A DNA stretch of 22,801 bases from contig DJDD01000147.1 of NCBI GenBank assembly GCA_002430925.1, positions 1 through 22,801 of the forward strand, in the 5' to 3' direction. The stretch comes from Flavobacteriales bacterium UBA5933. GTDB lineage: Bacteria; Bacteroidota; Bacteroidia; Flavobacteriales; Weeksellaceae. The position numbers were made by a program, and so were the translations under genes. The notes beneath the pieces were generated by a model that made no database searches, was not told the DNA's origin, and saw only the letters and a program-made list of their open reading frames with translations. Below, piece by piece: positions 21,547 through 22,801 of this stretch (positions within the stretch are counted from its first letter, which is position 1; each line of letters starts with the position of its first letter).

Positions 21547-22801
21547 TTAACAATCTGCTATATTTACAGCAACTGCTAATCCTCCTTCTGAAGTTTCTTT
21601 GTATTTATTATTCATATCCTTAGCGGTTTCCCACATTGTATTTACAACCTTATCCAATGGAACTTTTGCAAATAAAGGATCAGTATCTAAAGCCAATTCT
21701 GCTGCATTAATAGCTTTTACAGCTCCCATCGTATTTCTTTCTATACAAGGGATTTGCACTAAACCACCTATCGGGTCACAAGTAAGACCTAAATGATGTT
21801 CCATAGCTATTTCTGCTGCCATAGTTACTTGGGCAGGAGTTCCTCCCATCAGTTCACACAATGCACCAGCTGCCATTGCTGATGAAACACCTATCTCAGC
21901 TTGACAACCACCCATTGCTGCTGATATAGTTGCACCCTTTTTAAAGATAGAACCAATAACACCCGCTGTAATTAAGAATTGATCAATTTCTTTTTGTCCA
22001 GCTTTGTGATTTTCTATAACTAAATAATACATCAATACTGCTGGTATAACTCCTGCACTACCATTTGTTGGAGCTGTAACAACTCGTCCAAGTGAAGCGT
22101 TAACCTCATTAACAGCAAGTGCAAAACAACTTACCCATTTTAATATTTGACGAAAATAAACCGTAGTTTTTCTGATTGAAATAATCCATTCTTGCTGATT
22201 TGCATAAGGTCTTTCTCCAATTAATTTTCTATGCATATCAAACGCTCTGCGCTTCACATTTAGTCCACCAGGAAGAATGCCTTCTGTATGGCAACCAATG
22301 TACATACATTCTAACATTGTATCCCAAATACGTTTAAGTTCATAGTGGATTTCATCTTCAGTACGAATCGATTTCTCATTTTCGAACATTATTTCTGAAA
22401 TCGATTTATTTTCTCTTAAACAAATTTCAAGTAATTCTGTAGAAGTATTAAATAAATAAGGAAATGCACAAGTTACTTCCATATTAGCAATTTCGGCATC
22501 TTCCTTTGTGATAAATCCACCACCAACAGAATAGAATATTGTTGAATATTTTTTATCACCATAACTTGCAGTAAACATTAGTCCATTAGCATGAAAGGGT
22601 AAAAAATCTTTATTAAAAATAATATCTGTCGAAGGATTGAAATCAATTACATTTTTATTCCCTAATTTTATTTTTTTATCAGTGGAAATCGTATTAATAT
22701 TTGTAGAAATATCATCTACTGGAATATATTCAGGATCGGCACCACTTAATCCAAGCATAACAGCATAATCTGTTGCATGACCTTTTCCTGTAAGAGATAA
22801 A
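21547..22801 (-). CDS. sdaA: L-serine dehydratase (5' part missing at window edge)
   Basis: Fe-S dependent L-serine ammonia-lyase that makes pyruvate and ammonia from serine (cytosol). 417 residues are visible and the frame stays open to the right edge, where it reads LSLTGKGHATDYAVMLGLSG; the N-terminal part of the beta domain with the SSSHT motif lies outside. The alpha domain shows the expected cluster ligands: C in MGGCQAEIGVSSAMAAGA, C in LTCDPIGGLVQIPC and the second C in that motif. The last residue is cysteine (NIADC), as in type 2 enzymes, where it reaches into the active site. Its product depends on Fe-S assembly, and a suf operon lies in the same window. Confidence 0.95.
   Translation of the reverse strand, partial: LSLTGKGHATDYAVMLGLSGADPEYIPVDDISTNINTISTDKKIKLGNKNVIDFNPSTDIIFNKDFLPFHANGLMFTASYGDKKYSTIFYSVGGGFITKEDAEIANMEVTCAFPYLFNTSTELLEICLRENKSISEIMFENEKSIRTEDEIHYELKRIWDTMLECMYIGCHTEGILPGGLNVKRRAFDMHRKLIGERPYANQQEWIISIRKTTVYFRQILKWVSCFALAVNEVNASLGRVVTAPTNGSAGVIPAVLMYYLVIENHKAGQKEIDQFLITAGVIGSIFKKGATISAAMGGCQAEIGVSSAMAAGALCELMGGTPAQVTMAAEIAMEHHLGLTCDPIGGLVQIPCIERNTMGAVKAINAAELALDTDPLFAKVPLDKVVNTMWETAKDMNNKYKETSEGGLAVAVNIADC

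Overview
The window is AT-rich DNA from a member of the Bacteroidota, most likely the family Flavobacteriaceae. The evidence is threefold. First, at least eight genes are preceded by the Bacteroidota-type -7 box TAnnTTTG a few to ~40 bases before the start codon, with no clear Shine-Dalgarno sequences. Second, the gene content is typically flavobacterial: a suf operon with an A-type carrier, a zeaxanthin-type crt cluster led by a MarR regulator, and a fused small lycopene cyclase. Third, secreted proteins end their signal peptides in the flavobacterial style (FAQ, KAQ, NAQ). No rRNA, tRNA, CRISPR array, insertion sequence or transposase was seen.

Layout, left to right. 137-1446 (+): small unknown gene, 4HBT thioesterase and apt. 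1478-2125 (-): DUF218/SanA-like membrane protein, sharing a bidirectional terminator with apt. 2218-3370 (+): HipA-like kinase overlapping a DUF3037 gene. 3451-3777 (+): short single-stranded DNA-binding protein without the usual acidic tail. 3844-10184 (-): Fe-S cluster assembly operon in the order A-type carrier, unknown secreted protein, sufB, sufC, sufD, sufS; no sufE is present. 10299-11273 (-): trpS. 11600-17043 (+): carotenoid operon: marR, a secreted 5-hydroxyisourate hydrolase-like gene, crtI, crtB, a small secreted protein, an SRPBCC protein, crtZ and a fused CrtYcd cyclase, mostly with overlapping or abutting ends. 17207-17677 (+): OsmC-family protein. 17683-18525 (-): AraC-type regulator, divergent from 18620-19836 (+), a siderophore-interacting flavoprotein and an HbpS/GlcG-like protein. 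20114-21352 (-): MFS transporter. 21547-22801 (-): L-serine dehydratase, cut by the right edge.

How the genes work together. The carotenoid operon encodes phytoene synthesis, desaturation, beta-cyclisation and 3-hydroxylation, so zeaxanthin (or a close derivative) is the expected product once GGPP is supplied from elsewhere. The suf operon encodes the SufBCD scaffold, the SufS desulfurase and a carrier. The AraC regulator, ferric-chelate reductase-like flavoprotein and HbpS-like protein look like an iron or haem response unit.

Most notable non-coding observations. (1) Two related hairpin elements lie in opposite orientation at the two ends of the carotenoid operon (11406-11502 and 17055-17140); their terminal pairing is kept by compensatory base changes. 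(2) The AraC/siderophore intergenic region holds two 13-bp direct repeats exactly 21 bp apart, placed where an AraC-type protein could repress its own promoter and activate the divergent one. (3) Related TTTTAGA repeats occur in both spacers around sufC.
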